DNA of 64,000 nt from Marasmius tenuissimus (taxonomy: Eukaryota; Basidiomycota; Agaricomycetes; Agaricales; Marasmiaceae): assembly GCA_029532415.1 (NCBI GenBank), contig JAQOTA010000053.1, forward strand, positions 4,464,001 through 4,528,000. Direction: 5' to 3'. Position 1 is the stretch's first letter. Every line of letters begins with the position of its first letter. The notes below the pieces were generated by a model that had not been told where the DNA came from, searched no databases, and saw only the letters and a list, made by a program, of their open reading frames with translations. Made by a program: the position numbers and the translations under genes. Below are positions 45,062 through 57,620 of this stretch, in pieces.

Positions 45062-48000
45062 CTAGCCACAGTACTCGAGTCCAGGACATCCAATCCCGGT
45101 TCCGAAAACTGCAGGAAGTAGTCAATATTGAGATGTCCGTATCTACGTTGAGCACGACACTTACCTGAACCATCGACACCAATAACAGCTAAGAGAGCAT
45201 TGAATACTCCACCAAGACCCTCTCCGGCGAGAAGACCAGCCTATAGGACGAACAATACTCAGTTCTCGCCGACGAGTATCACCGTCAAGTACACTCACAG
45301 AAATGGCCTGTGAACATGAAGAGTCAGTATCAACGCGAGCACGGAAAGCCAGCTTGCACTCACAAACATATAGAGATCGTGGTTCTTAGGGTTTCGCTTT
45401 TGCCAGAAGTAGTTGATCACGGATCCAACGGCCCTGTCATTTCGTAGTTCAGATATCAGTCTTGTGCTGGAGCCTGCGTGAACTCACATCGCAATAGGAT
45501 AGAACACCTGGGGAGTAACAAAAGCAAGGCCGATGGCATTAAAGTTCGGCACGTAGGTCCAGTACTTCTTGGGAATGAAGAGATGCTGGGGTGAAAATAT
45601 TAAGCATAGTGAGAGTGGATTGAGGAAAGGTACGTACCTTGACGATGCAAGTGGCAACGGCAGCGAGTCCGAGGCCAATAGCTGTGTATCCCGAAGACGG
45701 AGAGATGGCTGGGATGTGATAGGTGAGTCGACGGTTGCAAAAAAGTGGTGAGCAGCTTACGAAGCTTGGGGGCCGTCACTGCGACGGAGACCGCGACCCA
45801 AGAAGCAACGGCGGGTGCACCATAGGTACATTTACCTGAAATCGCATTGGATTAGTCCACAGCCCATGATAAGTATTCAATGGAGCGCAACGAACCATCG
45901 CTCTCAGACGCACTGATAATCTGGATTTAGTCAAAAACTCGTGAAATGACTGAAGAGATCACGTACATGATACAGGGAGACGCCTTGGTGAACAAGATGA
46001 ACAAGCCAACGCTGAGGAAGACAGCGACAGCGGACCCGACAAGCTGAGCAATAAATTGGACTTTGGGCTTCGCGCGAAGAAGGTAGCCAGTCTTGAGGTC
46101 ACCAGTCATATCGACGGATTGGCCAGCACTTCCGGAGGCGATCGTTCCAGCCGTCAGATTGAACATTTGAGCGGGTGCGACCGCCATACCCTGACCCTTG
46201 GCGATGCCACCGAACACGAGCTGGGATGCCTACGTAGAGTGTAAGGGCTAAACAAACATTAGCCGGCGAGGGATAGATGGCACATACCTTAGCAACTGTA
46301 CCAGTGGGGTTGATGTCAGTTGCACCGGAAGATTGTACTCCAATGAATGAGAACAAGAACCCAACAAGAAGCGCGAGAATGGCCTCTCCGACGTTGAGTG
46401 GGAACAAAGTAGCGAGGATAGCGCAACTCATGATCGTCACGAGTACAAGACCGATCGTCCACCATGAGGTTGGAATGAGGTCCGCTTTGGGAGTCTGATC
46501 CTCGTCGTCAGGATTGGCCTCTCTTCGACGGAAGATGCCTTTGATTTCGTTCACGATGCCACCTCTCATAGCTAACAGCCGGTCATCTGTTAGTGAAGGT
46601 GCGGAAGATGAATGCTCCGAGACTCACAAGAAAGAATGGGTAGCAAGTTCAGGAAGACGTCCGTGAAGGAGTACAGCAACATGATGAGTACTCCCGGCCA
46701 AAGGAGCCAGTACCGAGGTGACGGGCTGTGAATGTATTCCTCCGTGGAGTCACTAAAGCCCAGAGACTGGTATGAGATCAACGGGAACTCCTCGCTGGCG
46801 GGCTTCCCGACTGCTAGACCATTCTTCACCAACGAAGGGGCAACTGTTTGGGTTTTGTGAGCCACTATTTCCGGGCGTATTGTGAGCTGGTCTTACTTAT
46901 TCCCCAAGACAGGACAGCACCGAGCACTGTGCATAATCGTCAACTAAACACTTTCCTCAGAATTCCGAATCAACAAATTGACTTACAGAAACTCCAACTA
47001 GCATTGAGACCGCTGAGCATTCCGGCGCCAACGAAGGCAGGTGTGACTGCGAACCAGGATTGAGTTCAAAAAACTCGACCGAATTGCGAGTGCAAACGAA
47101 CATTCGATCCACCAGCCGTAGTTTTCCAATGCGATGATGCTCGTGAAACCGAGTCGGTAAAGCGTCCAACCGATGTGCCAGTCGTAGATCTGGATCCGGC
47201 GTTCGTAAGCATAAAACACATGGAGTGACCGTTATTACTCACTATTCCAGGAGCATAGCCCGAAACCACCTTGAACACGAAACAGATGATGAAGGAATAC
47301 AGCAAGGCCTTTCCTTTCTTCCTCGCGATCTCGGCACCGTGTGTTCCGATATGCAGGGAGCGGATCGTATAGGCCTGACGGATAATTCATGTCAGCGAGC
47401 GCGGGCAAAAATCGGTAGTGACGGGGAAGTTACCGTAGCCGCAGGTGTTGGGAAGGTCAGTTTTTGATGAACGATGTAGTACTTCCGCAAAGGAATCACG
47501 AAGAAGATGCCGAAGAATGCAGAGCAAACCGTAAGAGCGATAAGCTTCCCGGTGTCTTGCTGAGGCAAAGGCGACAAAAGCCCCAGACGGTACCTGAAGG
47601 AAGTCACGGGTCAGTTCATTGACAGGGGAATAACTTTTTTGCGAGACCACTGACATGGCTGGGAACGCACTGACGAACAGTCCACTCATGCCTCCCGCAG
47701 CTGATGAGAGTGACAACCGTCATTAGGTTAGGTTAGGTTAGGTTAAAAGCTTCGGAAGTTACTACGAACCTGTCGCAGCACTGGAGTTTCAGGGTCGTAA
47801 GTCAGAATGGCTTGAGAAGTTGCGAAGCGAGTGGCCACATACGTCTGCACAGTACAATTTTCCTTTGGACCGAACGAACCACCCAAAAATCGGCCCAACA
47901 AACCCGATTCCGGGAGAGCCTTGGAGACTGCCTTGAGGATCACGTAACCGAAGAGGGCCTGCAGACACAGTCAACATGTGGGAACGTCCCAGACGCAAAC

Positions 48001-48487
48001 AAATCCTCACGCCGAATAGCTGGGGACCAAACGTGAAGCCAGTTTTTAACCCGAGATATACATTTGATGCGCCGACTATAGGGGAGTCGCGGGTTGATGA
48101 GAACTTATGAAGGACTGCTCGAATGGAAGGGGACGATGCTCACCTACAGCACCAAGGCAACTTCCGACGAAAAGGGCCCTGTGAAATAGAACGTCACTAG
48201 GGAGCGGCAAAACCCCGTCGCTGAGTGTCGTACCTAAAGGTAAGTTGATGAGTTTCCTCGGGCTGGGAAGGGTCGATAGGGAATGGCTTGGAGCTGTGGG
48301 GAAATGTCAATGTCAGATAGTACAACCTCGCTGAAGAGAGGATAACCCACACATCATGGTCGTCAAAGCTCTTGAAGGCTTCCCCCTCGGACTCGCTTGG
48401 GGGAACCGATTCCCTCTTCTCGTCGTCGTGGAAGTCGACGGAGGCAGCCTCCTTGGGCACTGTGGGGACATCTGCAACGGAAGCCAT
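45062..48487 (-). CDS. OPT-family oligopeptide/metal-chelate transporter
   Basis: A gene of a dozen or more exons. ATG 48487 (MASVADVP) was chosen because the upstream frame has no ATG and a TATA box lies about 100 bp before it. Family signatures in order: KPFPIDPSQPEETHQLTFRA, then VGASNVYLGLKTGFTFGPQL, the GPKEN..VQT segment, AAGGMSGLFVSAFPAM, YRLGLLSPLPQQDTGKLIAL, GWTLYRLGFTSIIALENYGW, MRGGIVNEIKG loop, GAILALLVGFLFSFIGVQSS-type helices, and the C-terminal tail GTGIGCPGLEYCG ending at 45062. About 12-16 hydrophobic membrane segments are expected. OPT proteins of this type (yeast Opt2-like) move small peptides, glutathione or metal-chelator complexes with protons across the plasma or vacuolar membrane. 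Individual exon borders were only partly worked out. The N-terminus is acidic and cytosolic. Confidence 0.85.
47723..47745. repeat. (TTAGG)n microsatellite in an OPT intron
   Basis: About four and a half tandem TAGGT/TTAGG units within an intron of the transporter gene. On the coding strand it reads TAACC repeats. Confidence 0.7.
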
Positions 48488-49623
48488 TGTCGTCTGGTCG
48501 ATCGAAGGTCGAAAGCCTCGAGACAACGTGCTGAAGAAAGCAGCAGCGTGGGGCGAGAAGAAGGCCTGTCGATTGACATCCACTGTTTTATACCTCCCGG
48601 AACCCTGGATTGATAGTACCTGTTATACTTCACATCAAGCCAATACCGGTTTGTCAAGTGGTGGTGCAAATTACAGGGTAGCAATTGCCGCCATGCTTAT
48701 CGAGGGTTCGTGTGATTCACATTAATGCCCGTCAAAGTTCGGTTCCCCTGCTTCTGGGTCTGCCAACACAGGGTCCTGACTCCTTGAGCCACAAGGAAGT
48801 CGCTTGGACCGAGGATGTACGACAGTCGACGGCTTGTAATTCTGGAGATCCGGGGAACCGGTTTCTATGTGGGCAGTGGCTATCTGGTTTTACGGTTCTG
48901 TCAAGATAGACAAATCGGTACCACATGCTGAGGTGGCATCCGTAGGCATATCTGGGACTATCTGGGACTACTGGAACTTGGAAGGCAGTATGGTGTCGTG
49001 TGATTGATGAGCATTGATGATGGCTATTTTTGTTTCCCTTCTAAGCGCCACGAGTTGTCACTCCAGACGTGGACCCTGACAGTAACGAACCTGGGTCGGT
49101 GTAGGCCGGCGTCCACACAACGCCCACAAGTTGAAGCTGCCCCTAAACCGTTCCTGCCCGGATGTACCTTTCCATGGCCTCGTTGACCGATTTTAGACTA
49201 TAGGACGTCGATGCCTGCAAGGAACATGTCATCTCCAATCATCCAGAGAGTAAAGTCAACGAAGTCCAACCACCTCATATGATAATCATAATTTAAATGG
49301 AGCACTCGGAACTTAGAACTCACATGGTCGGGTCTGGATTCTGCACACAAGCCTACACAAACCTAGCTGAATAAGCCGGCATCTTGTTCATCTGGAGGAG
49401 CGAATTCCCCCGATGACCTGCCGGGACCACTAGATGCATCATACGTGAGCACTGAGGGGCCTACACCTCGTACCACCACTCCTCTGCGCTAAGCCCGATG
49501 TTGAAGGATCAGTATTTCGCGGGCCAGAGCAACGTATGCTGATAGCTTTAGTTGCACAACCGTTTCCACAGATAATGGGCAGATAAAGCGCTTTTATTCG
49601 ATGGTCGGGAAACATAAATCAAA
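48488..49623. other. Intergenic, no gene recognised
   Basis: OPT promoter at the low end, 3' flank of the dehydratase at the high end. Short frames only. Confidence 0.4.
48586..48592 (-). promoter_or_regulatory. TATA box of the OPT gene
   Basis: TATAAAA on the minus strand about 100 bp upstream of ATG 48487, suggesting a leader of about 70 nt. Confidence 0.4.
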
Positions 49624-51272
49624 TTACCATTCTCTGAGACTGCCGTCTTCGCCTCTCCAGAGCGGGTTCCTCCAAGCGGGCATGTTCTCAGTGTGGTACT
49701 TTGCCGCTTTTCGCACTCGCTCCTCGTTTATTTCTATTCCAATACCGGGATCTAGGACGAAAACGGTCAGCGTCCCAGCCTACTCGGGTGCAGTATGGTC
49801 TCGACGTACTCGTCAGAATGCTCATATGGCCGTTCTCGATATGGAATACCTCGGGATTGGACATATAGGTGTGCAGATCAGCATTACCTATAGGCTCCTC
49901 CTCGGTGGTGAGATTATAGTGCATCTAAATGAATAGAATCAGAACGTTTGGCTGATTGAGAATGAAAAACTATAACTACTTACGCCCCAGCTGACTTCCT
50001 GGATTGCAACTTTGAACGGTCAGGTACTGCCGTGCTTACTTATGAGATCGGACTTACAATTTGGGGCTGAAATAGCTACTTGGAGGCAAGCAGCTAACGC
50101 GATGGGACCCAGAGGACAATGCGGGGCGAGTGCTACATCGTAAGTAGCAGTGAGAGACGCAATGCGGTGGAGTTCGCTGATTCCTCCACAGTGGGCGACC
50201 TGAATTCGTGGTCAAACATGCCAGTTGAGCGACTGGGACTGATGACTTACATCTGGCTGGGCAATATCTATAGCGCGTCTCTCCAAGTAGGGTCGAAAAT
50301 CGTGGCGAGTATATAGCCGTTCGCCCAAAGCAATGGGAATAGAAACAGCATTGGACAAGTCAGCGATCTCTTCAGGCTGCGTGGGAAGAAGGGGCTCTGC
50401 GGATTGGATATGAGTAATGCGAAGTGAACAGGATGCAAAGACTACCCACCCTCAATAAAGAACGGTTGCAGAGGCTCGAGAAGCCTGGCCAACTGTTTGG
50501 CCATGCCTTTATGGACGCGTCCGTGGAAGTCAATGCCAACATCCATCCCGGTTCCTCTACGTAACATGAGGCTTCTGCAGCATATTTGCGGGGAGATGGC
50601 CTACCGAACTTGCTTGACGCGATCTACAGTGCCTTGCAAGACGCTCGGAGAATCGATCCACGAGACTGCATCTTCGAGATGGTAAGTCCACATGCGGAAT
50701 GGACGGTCACTTCTCACGTACCAGTTCCGTTCATCTTGACTGCAGTAAAACCTTGTTTCTTTCTTTCCAAAGCAGCGGAGACCACGTCACTTGGGTTGTC
50801 TCCTCCGATCCACCCATACACCTTCACACGATCTCGTACTTTGCCTCCCAAGAGCTGCCAGACGGGGACACCTAACTTCTTCCCTTTGATATCCCACAAC
50901 GCGATATCCAGTCCAGACAAAGCACTCTGATGGAGTCAAGATTAAATCAAGATATGTGTGTGGCAAGGAGAACCTACCATTAGAACTGGCCCGCCTCGAT
51001 AGAACCGACCCATGTAAGCAGTTTGCCAGATGTCCTCGATATTGTTTGGATCTATTCCCACAAATCGCTCGGTAAGATCAATCATAGCGCCTTCAACAGC
51101 TTCTGTATGCCCCTCTAAAGTAGATTCTCCCCATCCTACGATACCCTCGGACGTCTCGACGCGAACGAAGAGCCATCGTGGTGGTACACGAAAAGCCTGA
51201 CAGAGATATGAGTCTCAAAATACCGCACAAAAGGCAGAGATGTACTTCAATCTTGATTATTTTGCTGGCCAT
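49624..51272 (-). CDS. dgoD-like: D-galactonate dehydratase (enolase superfamily, MR/MLE)
   Basis: Several exons; exon 1 is 51272-51246 (MASKIIKIE), followed by [20 protein letters not shown] and [17 protein letters not shown]. Later: [36 protein letters not shown] segment, [57 protein letters not shown] with the histidine-bearing [20 protein letters not shown], and the C-terminus [18 protein letters not shown]. These match D-galactonate dehydratases (EC 4.2.1.6) closely along the whole length, including the Mg-binding Asp/Glu/Glu positions and catalytic histidines. The enzyme converts D-galactonate to 2-keto-3-deoxy-D-galactonate in the cytosol. Some inner exon borders were inferred from the family pattern. 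Its head faces the p24 gene, sharing a 188-bp divergent promoter region. Confidence 0.85.
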
Positions 51273-51460
51273 GTGAGAGCAGAGAAGAAGCTACGTGAGC
51301 AGTACGGAAGCCGAGGGATGTCCATAATGGTAGGTGAGCACTGGTGAGAAACCGTTATGGTCGACCGGGCCGTTTGAAGGATGTTATTTGTCCCAGACAA
51401 ACAACCTCCTAGCTAGGGATTGCCTCAAGGTTATGTAAGTGACACGGTTCATCCACTGGC

Positions 51461-52273
51461 ATGGCATCACCTTCGTTCCTCTTTCTCATCGTTCTGGGCC
51501 TGTTAACAGGCCAATCTTTTGCTATCAAATTCTTTCTTCAAGCTTCTCGATACCCCGCACCTAAATGCATATGGAATCCTGTGCACAAGAACGCCCTCGT
51601 TATCGTAACCGCTAACGTGGGGACTGGGGACAAGCAGCGAGTCGACGTAGAGATTGTGGATTCGAGTGAACAGAGGAATGTCTATTTGAACAAGAAGAAC
51701 ATAACTGGGGAGACACGGCTTGCTGTCACATCTCATTCGGAGGGAGAAATGGGCGTTTGCTTCAAAAACACCGTCGAAACGGGTACGTGGCGAATGATTT
51801 GACACGTGAGGATTGAACTCACTCTCTTTACAGGCGTATCCCAAGAACAGTCCACTAAACTAAAACGTATAATTGACCTGGACGTCGACATTGGCGCGGA
51901 AGCCGTGGATTATAAGTGAGAGCTACTTCACGGACATTCGGCCTTTTCTCATCATTGTATCTCAGTGCAATTGCGAACCAGGAATCTCTCTCCGGGCTCG
52001 AGACTGAAATGCGGAAATTGGAAGGACTAGTGAAGGAGATCGTAGACGAAATGGGATATCTTAAAAGAAGAGAAGAGCGCTTCACGAATACCAATCGTAC
52101 GTCCGCTCATTCTTGATGACAATCACGGACCCTGACACGACCCGTCCGTAGTGTCGACCAACCAGCGAGTTCAGAACTTTGCCTGGTTTACGATGTTTGC
52201 GTTGGCAGGGTTGGGCGCTTGGCAAATTCTTCACCTGAGATCGTTCTTCAAGAGGAAGTATTTGATCGACTGA
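51461..52273 (+). CDS. p24-family cargo receptor, Erv25-like
   Basis: Four exons in phase: 51461-51782, 51834-51915, 51966-52096 and 52152-52273 (218 residues). Signal peptide MASPSFLFLIVLGLLTGQSF, a GOLD domain with the conserved Cys pair (KCIWNP...GVCFKN), a coiled coil (ESLSGLETEMRKLEGLVKEI), one membrane span (FAWFTMFALAGLGAWQIL) and a short cytosolic tail SFFKRKYLID. The FF and basic residues are the usual COPII and COPI sorting signals. p24 proteins cycle between ER and Golgi and help package secretory and GPI-anchored cargo. The tail is closest to the delta (Erv25/TMED10) subfamily. Tail to tail with NDUFS5, 198 bp apart. Confidence 0.9.
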
Positions 52274-52471
52274 AGGAACGGTATATCGCTTTGGGCCATA
52301 TGTATTATGATAATTCCCGTAATGACCATCTGGTGAACCTCCTTGCTTCGCCAACCTGGACGAGCCCAACCTATTCCGAGGGCCGCGGCGGTAGTAATCA
52401 TTGGCGAACTGTTGCATAACGCAGGAGGAAACGTTTCGACGTTCGTGTACGCAGATACATATCCGTATCTA

Positions 52472-53029
52472 TTATTTGGACCCTTCGTCCTTTCCTTCTC
52501 TTTGTATGAGTCCGAGTCCCACAATCACACCGTCAGACGCGAGGTCGGCGGTCTTCTTGCCCTCTTTCGCTTTGGCCTCTACTTGGCGAATGAATTCATC
52601 CTGAATTGCTTTGGCGCGGGCAACCTGAAAATGCGAAGTTGCGAGCGAGAAAATTAGTCAGTACAAGCACACTACTGCATCGGAGGGTTTCGCACCTCTT
52701 TGCCGCGGTGTAAACACTCCATATAATCGTCACCTTGCGGTCGGCAGTCTGTCGGGAAGTCGGCTTGCACATAGCACTATTGCAGCAGATATATGGCAGT
52801 AAGCTCAAAGCCGAGAGAATTGACACAGAGCAATTACTTTCTGGAACTCTTGCCAGTAGGCAAAGCATCGGGAGCGCCCTGTACCATAAATCAGTCACCG
52901 AAGCCGAACGAGCACCACATGAATACACACCTCCAGTCCAGCTAAATCCAGACTACCAATTCACAGAGAGAAAGAGAATAATCATCAGAGCGGTTGCGCC
53001 AGAAATTGGTACGGGATACCTACGGCCAT
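52472..53029 (-). CDS. NDUFS5: Complex I subunit NDUFS5 (15 kDa), twin CX9C protein
   Basis: Five small exons: 53029-53024, 52952-52931, 52878-52838, 52776-52696 and 52624-52472, in phase, giving 100 residues. The first coding exon is only ATGGCC. The core has two CX9C motifs: CFAYWQEFQKC and CRPQGDDYMEC, the signature of NDUFS5, a small intermembrane-space-facing accessory subunit of mitochondrial NADH:ubiquinone oxidoreductase that is imported through the Mia40 disulfide relay. A helical C-terminus follows (KAIQDEFIRQVEAKAKEG). Length matches the family. There is no N-terminal presequence, as expected for twin CX9C proteins. Confidence 0.9.
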
Positions 53030-53829
53030 GGTGGTGGTGTTGGTCGGAGAGGTGTGGTTAGGGTTACGTTTCACGTTTGTGGTCAATCAACGAGCAGACA
53101 TGACGAGCGCTCTTTTGCGTTTACACCTCCCTCAATTGAACGACCCTTGTAAATTCAGAACTGCGCAAAATCCAGCTATACTGGTGCGATTCACGCGCTT
53201 TTGCCCGTTGATTCGCCGTCGAATGCACAATTTAGATGCCATTGACTGCATTCTAGAATCCAAGTCGTTCGGATTGCCTCCAATAAGGGCATGAGCCCAA
53301 TCCGGTCTCACAGGCGGAAAATGTCAATCATGGATTCACATTGTTATCTTTGCCCTTGAAGTGTGGTTCTGGAGGGGTGGAAGCTTACTATCCTGTTGTG
53401 AGTCTTCGATACCTGCCCCTCCGACGTATATTTGATGTGTAGATGATCTTCTTTAATTGAAGGTTCCGACCAATTTCCGACTCGTCTTCAAACCTGCTAC
53501 TTATTTCTCCAGACCACGTACCTATTTGGTCTGGGTTGAACGCCATACGAGTCTATGATGACTGTGTAACGATGGATTGAGACTCTTGGTTTTCACGGTC
53601 TTCCAACGACGTCCGACAGGGCGTTGTCTACTGATGAGTGTTACCTGTAAATGCCAAGATCCTTCCTCCGGGCCTTCGCTCTCACTCCAGCCATTCCTCA
53701 TGGCTCTTTACGACTACATCTGCTTTCTCAACAGCTACTGTCTATATTTATCCGACATTTTCTCGACCCGACTATTTAAACCTGCTTTAGAGACATTCCG
53801 TTCTCACAGTGAGCTCTTCCTTCGCCATA
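53030..53829. other. Upstream region of GH95 copy 1
   Basis: No gene. The second half resembles the DNA before copy 2 (58500-59224), so it belongs to the duplicated unit. A TATTTAAA stretch near 53766 may be the core promoter of copy 1. Confidence 0.45.
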
Positions 53830-56800
53830 ATGGGGAGGCCAGCATCGATATGTCTAACCATGGTCAATGCGCTTGCTTTCTTGGTCAATGTCCACGCAGT
53901 GAGTTCTAGGATACTTCTGGCACCGTCGATGTCATTGACCCGTGATCAAATCAAGGCAACAATGATGTGGTTCAACAAAACGACTAGTACGACCGGAGTC
54001 AATTGGTCTTCTCGCTCCCAATGGGCTCATGCGTTATGCAGTACTTCCGATTGGAAACGGCCGTCTTGGTGCGGAGGTTTTCGGTCAGATCCCAACAGAA
54101 GTCTTGGTCCTCAACGAGGTTCGCCTCTCACTTTCTTGTTGGCGTTCAGTGTTCACTACCTAACAAATCTCAGGATCACATTTGGTCTGGATCTATCAAC
54201 GATCCTTACAATACGAAGTGTTCCGGTGTTCTACCAGAGGTCCAACAGTACATATGGTCGGTATAATCATAGCGCCTCACCGTTGATTCTACTTACACCA
54301 CTCAGGGAGGATGATCTGTACAACGCACAAACCATGGTCGATGCCTCGTGCATGGCCAACCCCCTCAAGCAACAAGTCTATCAGAGTAAGTAACATTCAG
54401 ATTGTCAACGATATGTGGCCCTACCAACATCGACCATCAGCCGCTGGAAACCTTAGCCTGATCTTCCCTTCCGACTCTCTGTCCTCCGTTACCTCTTACA
54501 ACCACACTCTGGACCTTGCCACGGCCATCGCCACCACAACCTACATGACCGCAGAGGGGGTCAGGTTCACTCGGACCGCCTTTGCTAGTCACCCAGACAA
54601 TGTGATCGTGATGAAGATATCTGCGAACGTCACTGGTCAAGTCGAGTTCGAAGCCAAATTCACTACACCGATGAGTAGTCCTGTAAGTCGCATTGGGAAC
54701 CCCTGAAATACACCTCTGACGGCGGCTGACATCCCATGTTTCCCAGGGTTTCTCCGTGGATGGAAATTCCCTAACTCTGACTGGCCGGGGAACGACCATG
54801 TACACCCTTCCTGGATCTATCGAGTTTCTCGCGAGAGCAGAAATCTTGGTATCCGATGGTACTGTTAGCGCCGGACAAAATGGTGACACTTTGGTGGTAT
54901 CTGGCGCAGATGAAGCCATCATCAAGATCGCAATCGACACTAACTACGTTCGATATGACGACCTATCGGGGAATCCTAACGCGAAGGTCTCAACAACTCT
55001 GTCGGCGGTGCGAGACAAGACTTGGGAAGAATTACTTGACACACACGTGAAGGACCATTCGGCGTTATTTGGGAGGGTGAATATCACGCTCGGTGAGCTC
55101 GTCGAATATTCGATTCGATTCCTTACCGACTAACAATTTCCCAAGGCACTCCTAGCCAATATACATATCTGCCAACGAATCTCCGAAAAGATCTGTTGGG
55201 AGGTGCCGGTGCCGACGCGGACGTGTTCGCTCTCTATGCTCAATACGGGAGATATATGGGAATCGCATCATCGAGGAAGACCGAGCCGTCAAATCTTCAG
55301 GGAATATGGAACCAGGAAACTTCCCCTAATTGGGGAAGGTGAGTGTTATGTGTTTTCAACTGACTCGTAGCTAATTGCTAGTCAAATAGCAAATATACGA
55401 TCAATATTAACCAACAGGTGGGGTCCTCTCGCCAACGGCTATGAAAGTCCTCGAACACTCTTGTTAAATACCCATGTACCAGATGAACTCTTGGCTCTCA
55501 GAACCTCTCAACGTCGCCGAGACCCTCGATCCGCTGTGGAACCTGATTACGGAGCTCGCAGAGCGCGGAAAGGATGCCGCCGCCAAAGAATACAACATCA
55601 CAAGAGGCTGGATAGCCCATCACAACACGGGTATCTGGCGCGATTCTGCCCCTATCGATGCTGCGTTCTATGGTATGTGGCCCATAGCCCCTGCCTGGCT
55701 GTTGCAGAACGTTTGGGAGCATTACGCATACGAACCTGACAACGTCGAGTGGGTTCGGAGCGTGGCGTATCCCTTGCTGAAAGGCCTATCTGAATTCTAT
55801 CTCGACTTTCTGGTTGTCACACCAAAGGAGGTCGAAGACGAGGAGTATATTGTGACCAACCCGAGCATGAGCCCGGAGAAGGGAATCGGCGATTACAATG
55901 ACACAAACGTGTCGCTGACCTACGGTATGCGCCTCGCTCGTAGCGTTCGATGATGTTTGCTAATGCCTCGGTCAGGTTCTACTATTGACAACGCGTAAGT
56001 GGTCGCCATGCCCTCAGATCCCCCCGCTTCGCTGACTTCCGATGCATAGACTCCTTCGAGATTTGTTCAACCACACTGCCGAATTCGCTGCCCTTCTCAG
56101 CGTTGACGAGGATTTTGCGGCCAACCTCACAACTACAATGGCTCGCCTAATACCTCTCCGAATTGGATCAAAAGGTCATATCCAGGAATGGGCTCGAGAT
56201 TACCCACCCGGGGGGTATGTCATACTGCTCTCTTGGCTCTAGCGTCTTTCACTCATCTTTCCCTTCATCATTCAGTGAATTCACCCATATTAGCCACTTG
56301 TACCCCTTGTTCCCAAGCGCACAGATCGATCCAAGACTCAACGAGACCCTCGCTCATGCCGCCAACGTGTCTCTCGCCCTTCGCGGGGACGCCGGGAACG
56401 GATGGCCCACAGCTTGGCGAGCCAACTGTTTCGCTCGTCTATTGGACGGCGAAAAGGCCTACTACTACATGCAAAGGTTGTTGAGCCGGTACTCTTACGA
56501 CAACCTATGGTCGAAGAACAGCATATTCCAGATCGATGGGAACTTTGGTGAGTGACATCTGGACTCTGGTCTCGGCGATGGGTGCCCTTGGCTTGAACCT
56601 CAATCGAGGCTAATGGATCCTAATACTCATTCATGCAGGTGGAGCGAACGCGGTCGCGGAAATGATCCTTCAGAGCCACAACGGCGAGATTCACCTGTTG
56701 CCAGCGATTCCTGCTGCGTGGGGGCAGGGAAGCGTAACAGGGTTCAGGGCGAGGGGAGGATTTACGCTTGATCTAGCTTGGACGAATGGCGCCTTGACCG

Positions 56801-56916
56801 AGGCTAAAATCAAGAGCACGTCAGGCACAGCAGCGCAGGTAAGATACGATGGAAAGGTTGTAGGCTTAACCTTCAGCCGGGGAGAGGAGAAGACGCTGGG
56901 GCTTTCGGATTTCTGA
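53830..56916 (+). CDS. Secreted alpha-L-fucosidase, GH95, copy 1
   Basis: Fourteen exons (53830-53898, 53956-53986, 54042-54118, 54174-54256, 54306-54385, 54441-54682, 54747-55092, 55146-55338, 55390-55417, 55483-55924, 55976-55994, 56050-56214, 56276-56547, 56639-56916), all phase-consistent; 774 residues. Signal peptide MGRPASICLTMVNALAFLV. GH95 signatures: LPIGNGRLGAEVFGQIPTEV, LNEDHIWSGSINDP, EPSNLQGIWNQETSP, TININQQMN, VAHHNTGIWRDSAP-type block, PSMSPE with the catalytic acid Glu, and FQIDGNFGGANAVAEML-type block holding the conserved Asp. The catalytic Asn, Glu and Asp positions are kept. GH95 enzymes are inverting 1,2-alpha-L-fucosidases (some act on L-galactosides); outside the cell it would release terminal fucose from polysaccharides or glycoproteins. 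The donor at 53987 was chosen because it restores the family frame. Confidence 0.85.
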
Positions 56917-57620
56917 TCTGGCCAGGTCGACCATACCTACAGCCAGTGACGCTCATAGTGACATCCCCTGCTTGTTGTTCTCTGAAGGCTCGGTAGGGTA
57001 GTTTCGGTGTATCGTATCGTCAATGTTCGTTGCCAATGTACCAGTCCACGAATAAGGTTCTTGAATCGTCGAAACTGATACCCCGTAAGCAAGGTCATCC
57101 AAAAGAGCTACACGTAGTTACTGTACAAAAGGGTGATTATGAATAGAGCCTTGGATGAGATTCGAGACCGAGTAGCTTTTGCTCATGTTTTCTATCTACC
57201 CAAGTTGATCCCAGCAATCGAAAGACGACTTACGAGGTTAGAATCTGAGATCTGAGTGATCACTGGTTGAAAGACAAGCTTCAAGAATCATTGCACTTGA
57301 GCCAGACATGCCGAGGGTCATTGTTACAAGATGATAAACTGGGAAGCGTGCAGAGACATGATGGCGCGGGCGGGCCGCTCACGAAGGTAGTACAAGGAAG
57401 CCACCGACCAGAAGATTGGTGGTATTACTTTTGATTCGTAAGCCATGTGGATCAGAGCTGTCGAAGAGATCGCGAACTCTGCACCGGGTTGAGGTGAACT
57501 GTACTGAACTGAGCTTGAAGCAATTTGCTTGGGAATGGTCTTCAATTACATCACTTCTGAAGTCGCTTGAATTAAGGCGCACTGATCAAATCTAATTGAA
57601 GTTGAGTTGAGCTGAGTCGG

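Noticed and set aside
47723..47745. TTAGG units as a telomere remnant
   Set aside because: Only about 23 bp, in an intron, and TTAGG is an arthropod rather than a fungal telomere unit; treated as a microsatellite.
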